Below, piece by piece: positions 36,180 to 45,784 of a stretch of 62,680 nucleotides of DNA (position 1 is the first letter of the stretch; each line of letters starts with the position of its first letter). The notes beneath the pieces were generated by a model. It did no database searches and was not told the origin of the DNA. It saw only the letters and a list, made by a program, of their open reading frames with translations. The stretch is from Cytophagales bacterium Ga0077538 (GTDB lineage: Bacteria; Bacteroidota; Bacteroidia; Cytophagales; Cyclobacteriaceae): contig LNEN01000241.1 of NCBI GenBank assembly GCA_001464155.1, positions 1 to 62,680 on the forward strand, given 5' to 3'. Both the position numbers and the translations under genes were made by a program.

Positions 36180-38093
36180 ATGGTACGCTACCTAACTGTA
36201 TTGCTATGCGCATTGGCCAACTTAGCCAACGCGCAGTCTTTGGTGATGCCTGCGAAAGGGAAGCTGGAGGTAAAAGGTAATGTTCTTCATTATGTAGACC
36301 CTTCCGGGTCAAAATATTTTGATCAAATTCAACAACAAGCATTTGAAGAAATTCCCATAAGTGAGTCTCCCAATTTTGGTTTTGATCGAAGTAATCATTG
36401 GTTTAAACTGGAGCTCACTAATCCAACAGACCAGGAGAGCATTTTATTAGAGGTTGCTTACTCTGTGTTGGATACCGTGGATGTTTATATTCAACAAGAC
36501 GGTAGCTGGATAAAGAAGACGGCAGGGGATATGCTACCCATATCTGTTCGCGATATTGCGCACCGTCATCCTACTTTTTCGTTTACGTTGAAGAAGGGAG
36601 AAAGTGCCACTATTTATTTACGCGTGCATACTATTTCCTCAGTTCAAGTACCGCTCATTCTTTGGCATCGCGATGATTTTTTTGCAGAGTCCTTTAACCT
36701 GCAAATGATCAATGGTCTCTTTTTTGGAGCGGTGTTGATTATGATGCTGTACCAGTTATTTCTTTTCCTTTCTACGCGCGATAAGCTGGCTCTCTACTAT
36801 TCCATCGCGTTGATTTCCATGGCGAATATTGTGGCCTTGTTTCAGGGCTATGGCTTTTTATATGTTCATCCCAGCTATCCTGCATTGAATGATTGGTTTG
36901 CCATGTTTAGCGGACCCTTTTTAGTAGTGGCCACCACCATCTTAACAAGGGCTTTTTTACAACTGCGAAGTTTTAGTAAGTTCTTAGATAATTTGCTGCT
37001 GGGCATTATGATCTTAAATGTATTGGCAGCCATTCTCATGGTGATCTTCTTCCGGCAGATCTCCTACGGAGTGCACCACGTGTTTATTATTGTTCATTGT
37101 GTAGTGGAGTTAGTGAGTGCTGCTTATTGTTTTTACAAAAGATATAGGCCCGCTCGCTATTATTTGCTGGCATGGTTTTCCATCTTAACGGCCACCGTAT
37201 TGTTTACGCTTAGTAACCTAGGCATTATTCCAGGATATTTTAGCACAAACTATAGCGGTCTCATGATCGGGTTCGTCTTGCAAATGCTCTTTATTGCTTT
37301 TGCCTTGGGGGATCGTATTAATGTGTTAGAGAAGGAATACACCAAAGCGAGACAGTTAGAAAATCAACGTCTGGAGGCAGAGGTAAAATTGCGAACGGAG
37401 GAGATTCAACATAAGAGCGAGCGATTGGAAGAAGTAAATCGAGTGAAGGATAAATTATTTTCGGTTGTATCCCATGATATTAAAGGACCTCTCTCTTCAT
37501 TGCAATTGGCACTTTCTCTGTTGAAGTCAGGCAGGGTGAGCCAGGAAGAATTCAAAAAAATATCGGAAGCCTTGGAGGTGCGATTCAGCGAGACCACGGA
37601 ATTTGTAGAAAACCTATTGCAATGGGCAACACTGCAACTTAAAGGAGAATCCTTTCAACCCGCGTTGGTTAACCTGTCGGAACTAACCCAAGAAACCATT
37701 CGTTTGCTGCAACCAGAAATTGACAAAAAGGATATTCGGTTAACTACCGAACTGCAAGAGATACTACAAGTGCACACCGATTTGAATATGATGCGCTCAG
37801 TCCTGCGTAATCTCATAACGAACGCGATTAAATTCACAGAATCAGGCGGAAGCATCGCGCTTAAAGCATCCAAACAAGACGAGGATAAAATTATTGTTTC
37901 CGTTTCCGATACGGGTGTAGGCATTCCTCTTGAAAACCAGGGAAGACTCTTTTCCATTGGAACAGTTTCTACGGAAGGAACCCAGGAAGAAAAAGGAACA
38001 GGCCTGGGCCTTGTGTTGTGCAAGGAGTTTATAGAGAAAAGTGGCGGCCAAATTTGGTTTGAAAGCGCGCAGGGAAAGGGAAGATCAGCCTGA
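36180..38093 (+). CDS. 7TMR-DISM sensor histidine kinase
   Basis: A 637-residue kinase: signal peptide (ends near ANAQ), a periplasmic 7TMR-DISMED2-like beta domain (about 25-170, with NHWFKLELTN and ATIYLRVHT), seven membrane helices (about 175-380), a coiled coil, then HisKA with VSHDIKGPLSS (His432) and HATPase_c with LRNLITNAIKFT, VSDTGVGIP and GTGLGLVLCKE. It ends at GKGRSA, a few residues short of the usual GxGSTFxFxLP strand, so the extreme C terminus may be altered. ATG 36180 puts the signal peptide at the N terminus. A membrane AraC regulator follows, which may be its functional partner. Confidence 0.86.
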   Translation: MVRYLTVLLCALANLANAQSLVMPAKGKLEVKGNVLHYVDPSGSKYFDQIQQQAFEEIPISESPNFGFDRSNHWFKLELTNPTDQESILLEVAYSVLDTVDVYIQQDGSWIKKTAGDMLPISVRDIAHRHPTFSFTLKKGESATIYLRVHTISSVQVPLILWHRDDFFAESFNLQMINGLFFGAVLIMMLYQLFLFLSTRDKLALYYSIALISMANIVALFQGYGFLYVHPSYPALNDWFAMFSGPFLVVATTILTRAFLQLRSFSKFLDNLLLGIMILNVLAAILMVIFFRQISYGVHHVFIIVHCVVELVSAAYCFYKRYRPARYYLLAWFSILTATVLFTLSNLGIIPGYFSTNYSGLMIGFVLQMLFIAFALGDRINVLEKEYTKARQLENQRLEAEVKLRTEEIQHKSERLEEVNRVKDKLFSVVSHDIKGPLSSLQLALSLLKSGRVSQEEFKKISEALEVRFSETTEFVENLLQWATLQLKGESFQPALVNLSELTQETIRLLQPEIDKKDIRLTTELQEILQVHTDLNMMRSVLRNLITNAIKFTESGGSIALKASKQDEDKIIVSVSDTGVGIPLENQGRLFSIGTVSTEGTQEEKGTGLGLVLCKEFIEKSGGQIWFESAQGKGRSA

Positions 38094-38150
38094 TATTCTT
38101 ACTAGCAACTCTATTAGTTATTCGTAATTTGGCAATTGTATTTCAGGCAT

Positions 38151-39296
38151 ATGCCATACAGAATAGACCTTTTTGCCATTTTTATTTTCCTCGGAGTGGT
38201 GCAAGCTATCTTCCTGTCTTTCTTTTTCTTTTCTAAAGAAAGCAGAGAGAAGTCGTTTAATATTTTTCAAGGTCTGATGCTATTGTCAATTGCAGGGTGT
38301 TTGCTTGAGGTGGTACTCATGTACTCAGGTTACATTATCCATTTTTTGCACTTGGTTGATTTTTCAGAACCACTCGCTTTATTGATTGGCCCTTTCTTTT
38401 ACTTATTTGTGAGGTCACTCACCAAAGGAAAACCTACAACCAAAACAATTTGGGCTCACCTCACATTTCCCCTTGTCTACACACTAAGCTTAATTCCTTT
38501 TCTTCTGGCCTCAAGTGATGTGAAATACAATGCCTGGATGAACGCTTACCATCCCGGAGCTCCACTACGACCTTGGAACCTGGATTATAATCCATGGATG
38601 TTTAAATTGACCGAGCATCACACCGAGCTGGTGTTGTTGAGTTTGGTGTTATACGTTGTGTTAGGAGGGATGGCAATCATTCAGGCTTTCCGTGAGAAAG
38701 CCAGTAGTTTTTGGAATCCGGATACCTATGCTCTTAAAATTTTGCGCAACGGTGTGATTCAGATTTTTTTATTCCTCTTGTTAATTCTGCTGGTAAAAAC
38801 TTTTAATGAGGAAGATACAGGCGATCACTTGTCAGCAGCTTTTGGTGCACTGTTGGTGTACGCCACGAGTTTCTCGGTTATCAAAAACTCGTCCTTCTTT
38901 AAACAGATACCGATAACAGAGGACAAGAAATATAAAAGTTCATCCTTAGATGATGGTGAACGCGATCGCCTGGCCAGTGTGATTGAAGAGATCATGATCA
39001 CACGAAAGCCATACCTGAAAGACGATTTTAGTCTGCCTGCACTGGCTCAGGCAAGCCGTTCTTCCGTGCATAGTGTATCACAAGTCATCAACGAGAAGTT
39101 TGGAAAATCTTTCTTCGAATGGATGGCAGAATACAGAATTACTGAGGCTAAAATAATTCTGAAACGGTCTCCTCATTTGAAAATTGAAGAAGTAGCTGAA
39201 CAGGTTGGTTATAATTCAAAATCTTCTTTTAATACTACTTTTAAGAAAATTACCGGGCTTACTCCCTCCGAATTTAGAAAAAACACGGAAGAATAA
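38151..39296 (+). CDS. Membrane-anchored AraC-family transcriptional regulator
   Basis: A 381-residue protein: seven hydrophobic helices in the N-terminal 230 residues (IDLFAIFIFLGVVQAIFL, LALLIGPFFYLFVRSL and so on) and a C-terminal AraC HTH domain with ALAQASRSSVHSVSQVINEKFGKSFFEW and the second helix-turn-helix IEEVAEQVGYNSKSSFNTTFKKITGLTPSEFRK. This build is typical of Bacteroidota one-component regulators that sense a membrane or envelope signal. ATG 38151 is preferred over TTG 38136. It is 57 bases after the histidine kinase. Its targets are unknown; the hemerythrin gene just downstream is a candidate. Confidence 0.87.
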   Translation: MPYRIDLFAIFIFLGVVQAIFLSFFFFSKESREKSFNIFQGLMLLSIAGCLLEVVLMYSGYIIHFLHLVDFSEPLALLIGPFFYLFVRSLTKGKPTTKTIWAHLTFPLVYTLSLIPFLLASSDVKYNAWMNAYHPGAPLRPWNLDYNPWMFKLTEHHTELVLLSLVLYVVLGGMAIIQAFREKASSFWNPDTYALKILRNGVIQIFLFLLLILLVKTFNEEDTGDHLSAAFGALLVYATSFSVIKNSSFFKQIPITEDKKYKSSSLDDGERDRLASVIEEIMITRKPYLKDDFSLPALAQASRSSVHSVSQVINEKFGKSFFEWMAEYRITEAKIILKRSPHLKIEEVAEQVGYNSKSSFNTTFKKITGLTPSEFRKNTEE

Positions 39297-39382
39297 ACTT
39301 ACTCCGTTTTGCGTAGATCATACTCCTTTTAACGTAGGCCAAAATTCTTTTCTGTCCGTTTGCTGGTGTAAAACAAGTAATT

Positions 39383-40057
39383 ATGCGTCATAATTCATTC
39401 AACCAGGTTCACAAGGGACTCAGAGCCCTCCTTTACGACACAGCCTTAAAATTCCAACAAACAGATTTAACGGACACTACCGCTGGCGGAATCTTATTGG
39501 CTCAGCTAGAGGAGGTAATCTTATTGTTTGAAAGTCATGCACACAATGAGGATCATTTTTTTAATGAACCGTTGGAAGAAATTAACGAAGAAGTAGCCAA
39601 GCTCTTTGAAAAGGAACATGAGGAAGATCATCGACTATCGCTTTTATTGCAAAAGCACATGAAGTCGTGGAGACAAGCAGAAACGAAGACAGAGCGATTG
39701 CAAGTCGGCACAAAACTTTTCTACGCCTTTAATGAGTTTATCGCTTTCAATCTCTACCACATGAATAAAGAGGAGACTTTATTGAATCAGGTTTTGTGGG
39801 ACACGTATACGGATGATCAGATTAGGGTAACTGAACAACAGCTTGTGCAAAGCATTGCGCCAGAAAAGATGATGAAATATGCTCTGTGGATGATTAGAGG
39901 AATGAATACCCCAGAAATGATTCACTGGATGAAAGAATTGGAAAAGGGTGCACCAGCTCCTGTCTTTCAAATTGTAGGAGCGATGGCAAAAGAAGAGTGG
40001 GGGAATGTGCGTTGGAAAGAAGTGGAGAAATCATTAGCAAGTGTAACGCTTCTCTAG
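39383..40057 (+). CDS. Hemerythrin HHE-domain protein
   Basis: A 224-residue helical protein with the hemerythrin HHE pattern of di-iron ligands: NQVHKGLR, SHAHNEDHFF, KEHEEDH and NLYHMNKEE, spaced as in a four-helix bundle (residues about 1-135). The C-terminal part (PEKMMKYALWMIRGMNTPEMIHWM) is an added helical region seen in some stress-type hemerythrins. Such proteins bind oxygen or nitric oxide or act in iron and stress responses. It ends at a strong bidirectional terminator shared with aminopeptidase P. It is downstream of an AraC regulator on the same strand. Confidence 0.8.
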   Translation: MRHNSFNQVHKGLRALLYDTALKFQQTDLTDTTAGGILLAQLEEVILLFESHAHNEDHFFNEPLEEINEEVAKLFEKEHEEDHRLSLLLQKHMKSWRQAETKTERLQVGTKLFYAFNEFIAFNLYHMNKEETLLNQVLWDTYTDDQIRVTEQQLVQSIAPEKMMKYALWMIRGMNTPEMIHWMKELEKGAPAPVFQIVGAMAKEEWGNVRWKEVEKSLASVTLL

Positions 40058-40073
40058 TCCCTTGTTTATAAGT

Positions 40074-40107
40074 AAAGAGCCTCTGCTTGTTCGGGCAGAG
40101 GCTCTTT
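40074..40107. terminator. Bidirectional rho-independent terminator
   Basis: AAAGAGCCTCTGC (40074-40086) pairs perfectly with GCAGAGGCTCTTT (40095-40107) over an 8-base loop. The A/T flanks serve both the hemerythrin gene (plus strand) and the aminopeptidase P gene (minus strand), which converge here. Confidence 0.85.
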
Positions 40108-40115
40108 ATCTGGAT

Positions 40116-41591
40116 TTAGTTTTCCTTTTTAATAATCTTCTCCAACTCAGGTAGCGTAAAATCATCGAGTGCACTGGGCTGCTTCATGAGTGCCTCCACT
40201 TCTTCCACTTTACGGGGAGCAGACACAGATAAGTGCTCGTAGCCATCTTTGGTGATCAGATAATCATCTTCAATGCGAACAGCAATACTCCACCACCGCT
40301 TGTCGCAATCAGCATTTTCCGGAATGTAGATGCCCGGTTCAATAGTAATTACCATGTTTTCGCGTAAGCGATCGTATTGTCCATTATCATGTACATCTAA
40401 GCCAATGTGATGGCAGCAACCATGTGGGTAGTAGCGATGATTTTCATTTTCACTTTTAATAATTCCCAGATCTTTTAAGCCTTTGTTAATGACGCGCTGG
40501 GTAGCGAAGGTTAGCTCTTGAAACGTAGCGCCCGCTTTTGTTACTTTCATGGCCTCTTCCTGCGCGGCTAAAACTAATTCATAAATCTGTTTTTGCTCGG
40601 GTGAGAATTTTCCATTTACAGGAATAGTGCGGGTAATGTCAGCTGTGTAACCTCTGTATTCTGCACCAAGGTCCATTAAAATCATTTCTTTGTTGGTGAT
40701 GTTTGGTTTATAGTTATCGATGTAATGAAGGATACAACCGTTATGCCCAGCTCCTACAATGGAGGGGTATCCCAAATCTTCTGCCTGATATTTCTTGAAA
40801 ACAAATTCATGGATGCCTTGTATTTCTCTCTCCGACATTCCGGGTTTAATAGCCTTCATTACCTCACGTTGTCCCATACAAGAAATACTTACCGCTTTGC
40901 GTATCATAGTTAGCTCTTCGGTGGTCTTGATGCCGCGCAAGGTGCCCATGATAGAATAAAGCCCTCTTGTGTTCAGATTATTTTTAACAGGCTCTGGACT
41001 AAGTGCCATTTTATCCTTGGACGGATAATTTACTTTGACCTTAAACTGTGCAATCAAATCGTAGAGATCAGAAGAGTCGCGCGGATTGTCGCGCACATCA
41101 TTCTCAAAATCGGTGAAGAGTATCTGACTGAATTTACTGAAGTCTACATTGTACTTCTTGAATTCCTTATTGTTGAAGGCCTGTTCCAAACCTAGTCTTT
41201 CTTTGGTCCCCCTATCACCCAGCCTGCGACCCGTCCACATTTCAGCCTGTTCATCTCGCGGTTGTACGAAAATGATTTCATCATATTGTGTACCATTATT
41301 GGCGGTCTGCTTGTCTTTAAAAATCAAGAGTACAGCATCCGGTTCTTTGTATCCACTTAAGTAAAAAAAGTCGGGATCTTGATGGTAGACATAATCCACA
41401 TCATTGCTGCGATTACGTACGGCATTGGCAAAGAAAACGGCCACCGAATTGGCAGGTAATTTTTCCCGCAGTTTGGCTCTGCGTTCTTGATGCCAATCTT
41501 TACTAAGGAAATCACTTGGAAGGTCAGATTCTTGAGCAAGAAGTGTATTGGCAGCAAAGATAGCTGCCACTGTGAAGAGAATGCGAATCAT
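40116..41591 (-). CDS. pepP: Xaa-Pro aminopeptidase (aminopeptidase P, M24B), exported
   Basis: A 491-residue metallopeptidase. The signal peptide (MIRILFTVAAIFAANTLLAQ) marks it as exported. The AMP_N domain (DFLSKDWHQERRAKLRE...) precedes the pita-bread M24 domain with its metal ligands: LMDLGAEYRGYTADITRT (Asp pair), HGCCHHIGLDVHD (His), TIEPGIYIP (Glu) and VRIEDDYLIT (Glu). It removes N-terminal residues before proline. The terminal LSVSAPRKVEEVE is normal. It shares a terminator with the hemerythrin gene. Confidence 0.9.
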   Translation of the reverse strand: MIRILFTVAAIFAANTLLAQESDLPSDFLSKDWHQERRAKLREKLPANSVAVFFANAVRNRSNDVDYVYHQDPDFFYLSGYKEPDAVLLIFKDKQTANNGTQYDEIIFVQPRDEQAEMWTGRRLGDRGTKERLGLEQAFNNKEFKKYNVDFSKFSQILFTDFENDVRDNPRDSSDLYDLIAQFKVKVNYPSKDKMALSPEPVKNNLNTRGLYSIMGTLRGIKTTEELTMIRKAVSISCMGQREVMKAIKPGMSEREIQGIHEFVFKKYQAEDLGYPSIVGAGHNGCILHYIDNYKPNITNKEMILMDLGAEYRGYTADITRTIPVNGKFSPEQKQIYELVLAAQEEAMKVTKAGATFQELTFATQRVINKGLKDLGIIKSENENHRYYPHGCCHHIGLDVHDNGQYDRLRENMVITIEPGIYIPENADCDKRWWSIAVRIEDDYLITKDGYEHLSVSAPRKVEEVEALMKQPSALDDFTLPELEKIIKKEN

Positions 41592-41662
41592 AGTTATAGT
41601 CTTTGTTGTGTAAAATAGGCAAAATGTAAATGGTTAAGAAGTCAGCTAGGATGAGCGGTTGT

Positions 41663-42178
41663 CTAAAGCCTCTTCTCCATCATCACAAACTCCAGCGTTT
41701 TTCTGGGTATACCCCAGCGCTCATCAGGAGCAATAAAGGGCTTGCGCTCACCGGTAAGCACATAGCCATGGCGTTCGTACCAGGCAATGAGTTCTGTTCT
41801 CACAGAAATTACACTCATATAAATGGTGTGGCATTGGTTATTGCGCGCATGTTCCTCAGCAGCTTTCAACAATTTTTTGCCCACACCTTTCCCTTGCAGG
41901 TTGGGTCTTACAGAGAGCATTCCTAAATAAAGCTTATTGCCTTCTTTTCGGAGCTCCACACACGCCAGCAATTTGCCCTCTTCCCGATAAGTTAGAACAG
42001 TGGTGTCGGATCGTTTGATTAATCCTTCTAAAATACTTTCATCAATGCGGGTGCCATCAATAAGATCTGCTTCGGTGGTCCAGCCTTCTTTGGCTCCTTC
42101 ACCCCGGTAGGCGGAGTTGACTAGTTGATTAATGGTGGATACATCGGCTAGTGTAGCCGGAACAATTTGAAAAGACAT
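41663..42178 (-). CDS. GNAT-family N-acetyltransferase
   Basis: A 171-residue Gcn5-related acetyltransferase: PATLADVSTINQLVNSAYRGE near the N terminus, LLACVELRKEGNKLYLGMLSVRPNLQGKGVGKKLL with the acetyl-CoA pyrophosphate loop (Q/RxxGxG/A at NLQGKGVGKKLL), then the C-terminal SVRTELIAWYERHGYV. The substrate is unknown. It is 2 bases from the cupin gene, so the two are co-transcribed. Confidence 0.86.
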   Translation of the reverse strand: MSFQIVPATLADVSTINQLVNSAYRGEGAKEGWTTEADLIDGTRIDESILEGLIKRSDTTVLTYREEGKLLACVELRKEGNKLYLGMLSVRPNLQGKGVGKKLLKAAEEHARNNQCHTIYMSVISVRTELIAWYERHGYVLTGERKPFIAPDERWGIPRKTLEFVMMEKRL

Positions 42179-42180
42179 AC

Positions 42181-42519
42181 TTATGATTTTTTCTCCAATT
42201 CAATAAAATCTTCCCGAACAGGCAAGAAGCAGTCAATTACTTTACATTCGGTGATCGCTTTTGCCGAGTGGAGTGCAAAGGAGGGAATGTGTGCGGCCAT
42301 CCCCGGTTGTAGAAGGGTAGTTTCTCCATTGATGGTAAACTCCAGCTGTCCAGAGATAACGTGTGTCCACTGTTCATGCACATGACTGTGTTCTGGTAAA
42401 GCAATGCCTTTATCTAACGTGATGTGTCCAAAGGTAAGCTGTTGTGAATGATGGAAGGAGCCTGAGATGCCCTCCCAAATCTTTAGCTTCTTTTTACTGA
42501 TGAAATCAATGAATGGCAT
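42181..42519 (-). CDS. Small cupin-domain protein
   Basis: A 112-residue single-domain cupin with the metal-binding first motif LPEHSHVHEQWTHVISGQLEFTING (HxHx4-5..) and the second PGMAAHIPSFALHSAKA (H near 89). The beta-barrel motif spacing matches small cupins that bind a divalent metal. It is co-transcribed with the GNAT gene and ends 2 bases from it. The function is unknown. Confidence 0.83.
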   Translation of the reverse strand: MPFIDFISKKKLKIWEGISGSFHHSQQLTFGHITLDKGIALPEHSHVHEQWTHVISGQLEFTINGETTLLQPGMAAHIPSFALHSAKAITECKVIDCFLPVREDFIELEKKS

Positions 42520-42542
42520 GGCCGCATTTTAAGTTAGCAGTT

Positions 42543-42573
42543 CGTGTCCTACACCTCAAAGGTGTAGGACACG
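42543..42573. repeat. Perfect 14-bp hairpin at the 3' end of the RAYT gene (REP-like)
   Basis: CGTGTCCTACACCT (42543-42556) and AGGTGTAGGACACG (42560-42573) form a perfect inverted repeat with a 3-base loop, directly after the RAYT stop codon at 42577. It contains GTAG, a tetranucleotide seen in REP elements. No T-run follows, so it is unlikely to be an ordinary terminator. Confidence 0.65.
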
Positions 42574-42576
42574 TAA

Positions 42577-43155
42577 CTACACTAAATTTAGCTCAAAATT
42601 AATAGTCTGATACGAATCGTTGTAGAATCGCTCCATATTCAAGTCAAGTAATTGTATTACGAGATCTCGGTTACACAAGGATGCTCTTTTTGGGTCGGTA
42701 TAATCTCTAAAAGAACTATGCTCCCAATCCTCCATTTTGTTTACCAAACCTGCTTTGAGTGGATTTTGATGAATATAGTGCAATGCAATTCGTGCATAGT
42801 CTTGACTATCGGCTACGCAAACGGCCTTTGTCTTTTGCTGGAACAAACTTCCTGTCCGACCCTCCTGCTTATTAATAGCTTTTGTATAAGAGCTAAGTAA
42901 TTGCTTGATCCCTTGTGAAAACACCTGTCTTTCAAAACCCCCGTCTTTTATGATCGGTATTGAAAGTTCATTGGCACGAATCAGCAAGTGAAAATGAGTA
43001 GGCATTAAACACCAGGCCAGTATGTAACAAGCAGGTTTTAAATGATGTTCTATGCCTTTTAAAAAGTAAGGATAATTTTTAGGTGTAAAGAAAATAGCCT
43101 GACTGTTATTGCCACGGTTGAATACGTGATAGATGCTGCCTTCCACGAGATGCAT
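42577..43155 (-). mobile_element. REP-associated tyrosine transposase (RAYT, Y1_Tnp)
   Basis: A 192-residue Y1-type single-strand transposase: VEGSIYHVFNRGNNSQ near the N terminus, the HUH metal site in PTHFHLLI, the catalytic tyrosine in SSYTKAINKQEGRTGSLFQ, and IHYIHQNPLKAGLV..W.HSSFRDY at the C-terminal end, all typical of RAYTs. These single-copy, domesticated-looking enzymes act on REP hairpins and are thought to spread them. ATG 43155 is chosen over TTG 43170. A perfect hairpin immediately follows the gene, and a sequence sharing its GTGTCCTA precedes it at 43182. Confidence 0.82.
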
Positions 43156-43298
43156 GAATAAAAATAGCAAATGGAATTTAGGTGTCCTAGACCCCCTACG
43201 TGTCCGCGTTCGACTTTATAATATCGGCCTTCTACATTATAAAAACAGGCTTAATTTGCTGTTCCTTGGCATTCCTTTGTTCAAAAATCAAAACCACT

Positions 43299-44486
43299 AT
43301 GAATCAATCTCAAGCCATTACTGAACAAGGTCTAATGGAGCAGGGGACAGGCAGGCGCTATGACCTCGACTGGCTCCGCACCATTGCCATTTTTATTTTG
43401 CTTTTCTTTCACACCGGTATGTGGTTTAACCCTTGGGAGTGGCATGTCAAAAACAATGAATTGAGTGAGAGCTTCCGATACTGGATGATCTGGTCGCACT
43501 TCTGGCGCATGCCCTTACTCTTGTTTATTTCCGGAGCAGGTACCTACATGGCTTTTGGAAAGCGAAGCGTCAAAGCTTTTGCCGGAGAGCGTTTTAAGCG
43601 ATTATTTGTACCTGTGGTATTTGGTATGTTTGTGGTTGTGCCCCCGCAGATTTATTTCGAACACATAAAGGAGTACACTGGCTATTGGGATTTTTATAAA
43701 ACCGTTTTCAATTTTGTTCCTTACCCAGAAGGAAGTTTTAGCTGGCACCACTTGTGGTTTGTTGTATACCTCTTACTTTACTCATTAGCCGCCATCCCTT
43801 TATTACGTTTTCTACGTTCTGAAAAGGCAGGTCAGTTTAAAGACAAACTTTTCAATTGGTTCTCCACTCCCGCAGGCATCCTACTCATCCCGGCCGTTTT
43901 TATATTCATAACCCAGGTTATACTTCGTCCATACTTCCCCGATGAGGAACATAACTTGACCGATCTGGGCTTCATGGTTTTCTATGGCTGTTTCTTTTTG
44001 TTCGGCATCCTGATGTACTCCAATCAAAAAATATGGAGTGCTATTGGAGCGAGCAGAATTTATTTGTTGGTAGCTGCCTTGTTAATACTCATACCTTTTT
44101 ACGGAACCTACTTTCACTTCCGTGAATTCTACCAACTCCCGTGGGAAGAGCGCACGGTGGAAATCATTTTTGACGTAACGGGGATTTTCCTGAGTTGGTT
44201 TACCGTGATTACAGTTATTGCGTTTGGCCAACATTATCTCAATAGACCACACCCCTGGCTGGCAAAAATCAATGAAGGTTTATATCCATTTTACATCTTG
44301 CATCAAACCGTTATTATCTGGATCGGCTATTACATCTGCCAATTGGAGTGGAGTATCAGCGCTAAGTTTTGGAGCATCAGCTTTCTTACGCTAATCAGTT
44401 GTGTAGGATTTTACCTTCTCTTCATTCGCCCCTTTAATTTCATGCGATTCTTGTTTGGTATGAAATGGAGGAGTCCGAAATCCTGA
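43299..44486 (+). CDS. Acyltransferase family 3 membrane protein
   Basis: A 395-residue protein with ten to eleven helices of the acyltransferase 3 (OpgC/NodX-like) family: RYDLDWLRTIAIFILLFFHTGM at the N terminus (D-W-L-R with His in helix 1), then LLFISGAGTYMAFGKRS, HHLWFVVYLLLYSL, and INEGLYPFYILHQTVIIWIGYYI near the C terminus. Such proteins add acetyl, succinyl or similar groups to glycans or lipids on the outer face of the inner membrane. ATG 43299 is favoured because the conserved N terminus begins about 20 residues later. The next gene follows after 65 bases. Confidence 0.85.
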   Translation: MNQSQAITEQGLMEQGTGRRYDLDWLRTIAIFILLFFHTGMWFNPWEWHVKNNELSESFRYWMIWSHFWRMPLLLFISGAGTYMAFGKRSVKAFAGERFKRLFVPVVFGMFVVVPPQIYFEHIKEYTGYWDFYKTVFNFVPYPEGSFSWHHLWFVVYLLLYSLAAIPLLRFLRSEKAGQFKDKLFNWFSTPAGILLIPAVFIFITQVILRPYFPDEEHNLTDLGFMVFYGCFFLFGILMYSNQKIWSAIGASRIYLLVAALLILIPFYGTYFHFREFYQLPWEERTVEIIFDVTGIFLSWFTVITVIAFGQHYLNRPHPWLAKINEGLYPFYILHQTVIIWIGYYICQLEWSISAKFWSISFLTLISCVGFYLLFIRPFNFMRFLFGMKWRSPKS

Positions 44487-44551
44487 TTACTTTGTTATGT
44501 AAGCAGAGTACATTTTGCTACCTTGGTTTTCCAATCTTAACCGAAACCACC

Positions 44552-45784
44552 ATGAAGAACCTGTTAGCGATGTGTGCTCTGTTTGGCATACTTACCAGCT
44601 GTACTGATTACGAAAACAAACGAGGTCCTGTAAGCTGGCAAAGCATCGAGAAAAATTTACAGACGCAATTCATCACCGCTAATGATGGCGATACGATCGA
44701 TTTACCAGAGGGCTATTTTATGTTCACCAAAAGCTTGAGCATGGATGGCAAGTCTAACATCGTGATTCGTGGGAAGGGAATGGATAAAACAGTGCTTTCG
44801 TGGAAAAATCAAACGGAAGGAGCAGAAGGCTTGCGCATCAGCAATGGAAAAAATATTGTGTTGCAAGATTTTGCTGTGGAAGATGCGAAGGGCGATAATA
44901 TTAAAGTGAGCGACACCAGAGGGATTACCTTCTTTCGGATTTCCTCCTCTTGGGCCGATGGACCGAAAACGGAGAATGGAGCCTATGCCTTGTATCCAGT
45001 TCTTTGTAAAAATGTATTGATCGATGAATGTGTGGCCATGGGTTCTTCCGATGCCGGTATTTATGTTGGTCAGTCGGATACAGTAATCATTCGCAACAGC
45101 AAAGCGTATTGGAATGTGGCAGGCATTGAAAGCGAAAACTCCCGCTGGGTAGAGATTTACGGAAACGAAGCCTATGAAAACACGGGAGGCATCTTGATTT
45201 TTGATTTGCCAGGGCTCACGCAATACGGTCACACCACCAAAGTGTATAAGAACAATGTACACGACAACAACCACGAAAATTTTGCTGCCAAAGGGAATAT
45301 TGTGGCCAGCATTCCTCCCGGCACGGGCTTCATGGTCCTAGCTACACATGGTTTGGAGATTACAGACAATGACATCAGTAACAATACCACTATTGGCTTA
45401 GGCATCGTAAGTTATGATCTGGTAGCCGCCATGAATGAAGGAGAGGTACAGCAACAAGAAAATATTGGCGGAGTGCAGACGGTCAATAACAACTACAAAC
45501 TAGACACGCTCTACAATGGTTTCCCATACGAGATTTCAGTTCATAAGAATCGCTTTTCTAACAGTCATTGGTTTCCTGACATGAGTAGTGATTTCGGAAA
45601 ATTGTTTATGTTGAAATCTTTTATGAGTCCTCCGGACATTGCCTATGATGGTATTGCAGATCCTAAAAATCCGAACCGGAAAATTTGCATTCGTGATAAT
45701 GGTGACATCACCTTCATGGATTTAGATGCCGCCAATGACTTTGCGAATTTATCGAAGGATGTGAAAGCCTATGCCTGTGAATAG
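44552..45784 (+). CDS. Parallel beta-helix repeat lipoprotein (TIGR03805-like)
   Basis: A 410-residue lipoprotein (signal peptide, lipobox LTSC) built of right-handed beta-helix turns: the repeated pattern GKNIVLQDFAVEDAKGDNIKV, KNVLIDECVAMGSSDAGIYV, DTVIIRNSKAYWNVAGIES, and so on to about residue 290. The length, lipobox and order fit the family known as TIGR03805, which is usually paired with a dihaem cytochrome of TIGR03806; this assignment is recalled and not searched. The start at 44552 puts the lipobox within 20 residues. It overlaps the next gene by 14 bases. The substrate is unknown; beta-helix folds often bind or cut polysaccharides. Confidence 0.75.
   Translation: MKNLLAMCALFGILTSCTDYENKRGPVSWQSIEKNLQTQFITANDGDTIDLPEGYFMFTKSLSMDGKSNIVIRGKGMDKTVLSWKNQTEGAEGLRISNGKNIVLQDFAVEDAKGDNIKVSDTRGITFFRISSSWADGPKTENGAYALYPVLCKNVLIDECVAMGSSDAGIYVGQSDTVIIRNSKAYWNVAGIESENSRWVEIYGNEAYENTGGILIFDLPGLTQYGHTTKVYKNNVHDNNHENFAAKGNIVASIPPGTGFMVLATHGLEITDNDISNNTTIGLGIVSYDLVAAMNEGEVQQQENIGGVQTVNNNYKLDTLYNGFPYEISVHKNRFSNSHWFPDMSSDFGKLFMLKSFMSPPDIAYDGIADPKNPNRKICIRDNGDITFMDLDAANDFANLSKDVKAYACE

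Noticed and set aside
38094-38150. Frameshift at the 3' end of the 7TMR-DISM kinase
   Set aside because: The C-terminal strand looks a few residues short, but no alternative frame restores the expected ending, so only a mild terminal change is noted.
44702-45274. 190-codon open frame opposite the beta-helix gene
   Set aside because: It is a mirror of a strong coding region and has no recognisable signal, motif or ribosome site.
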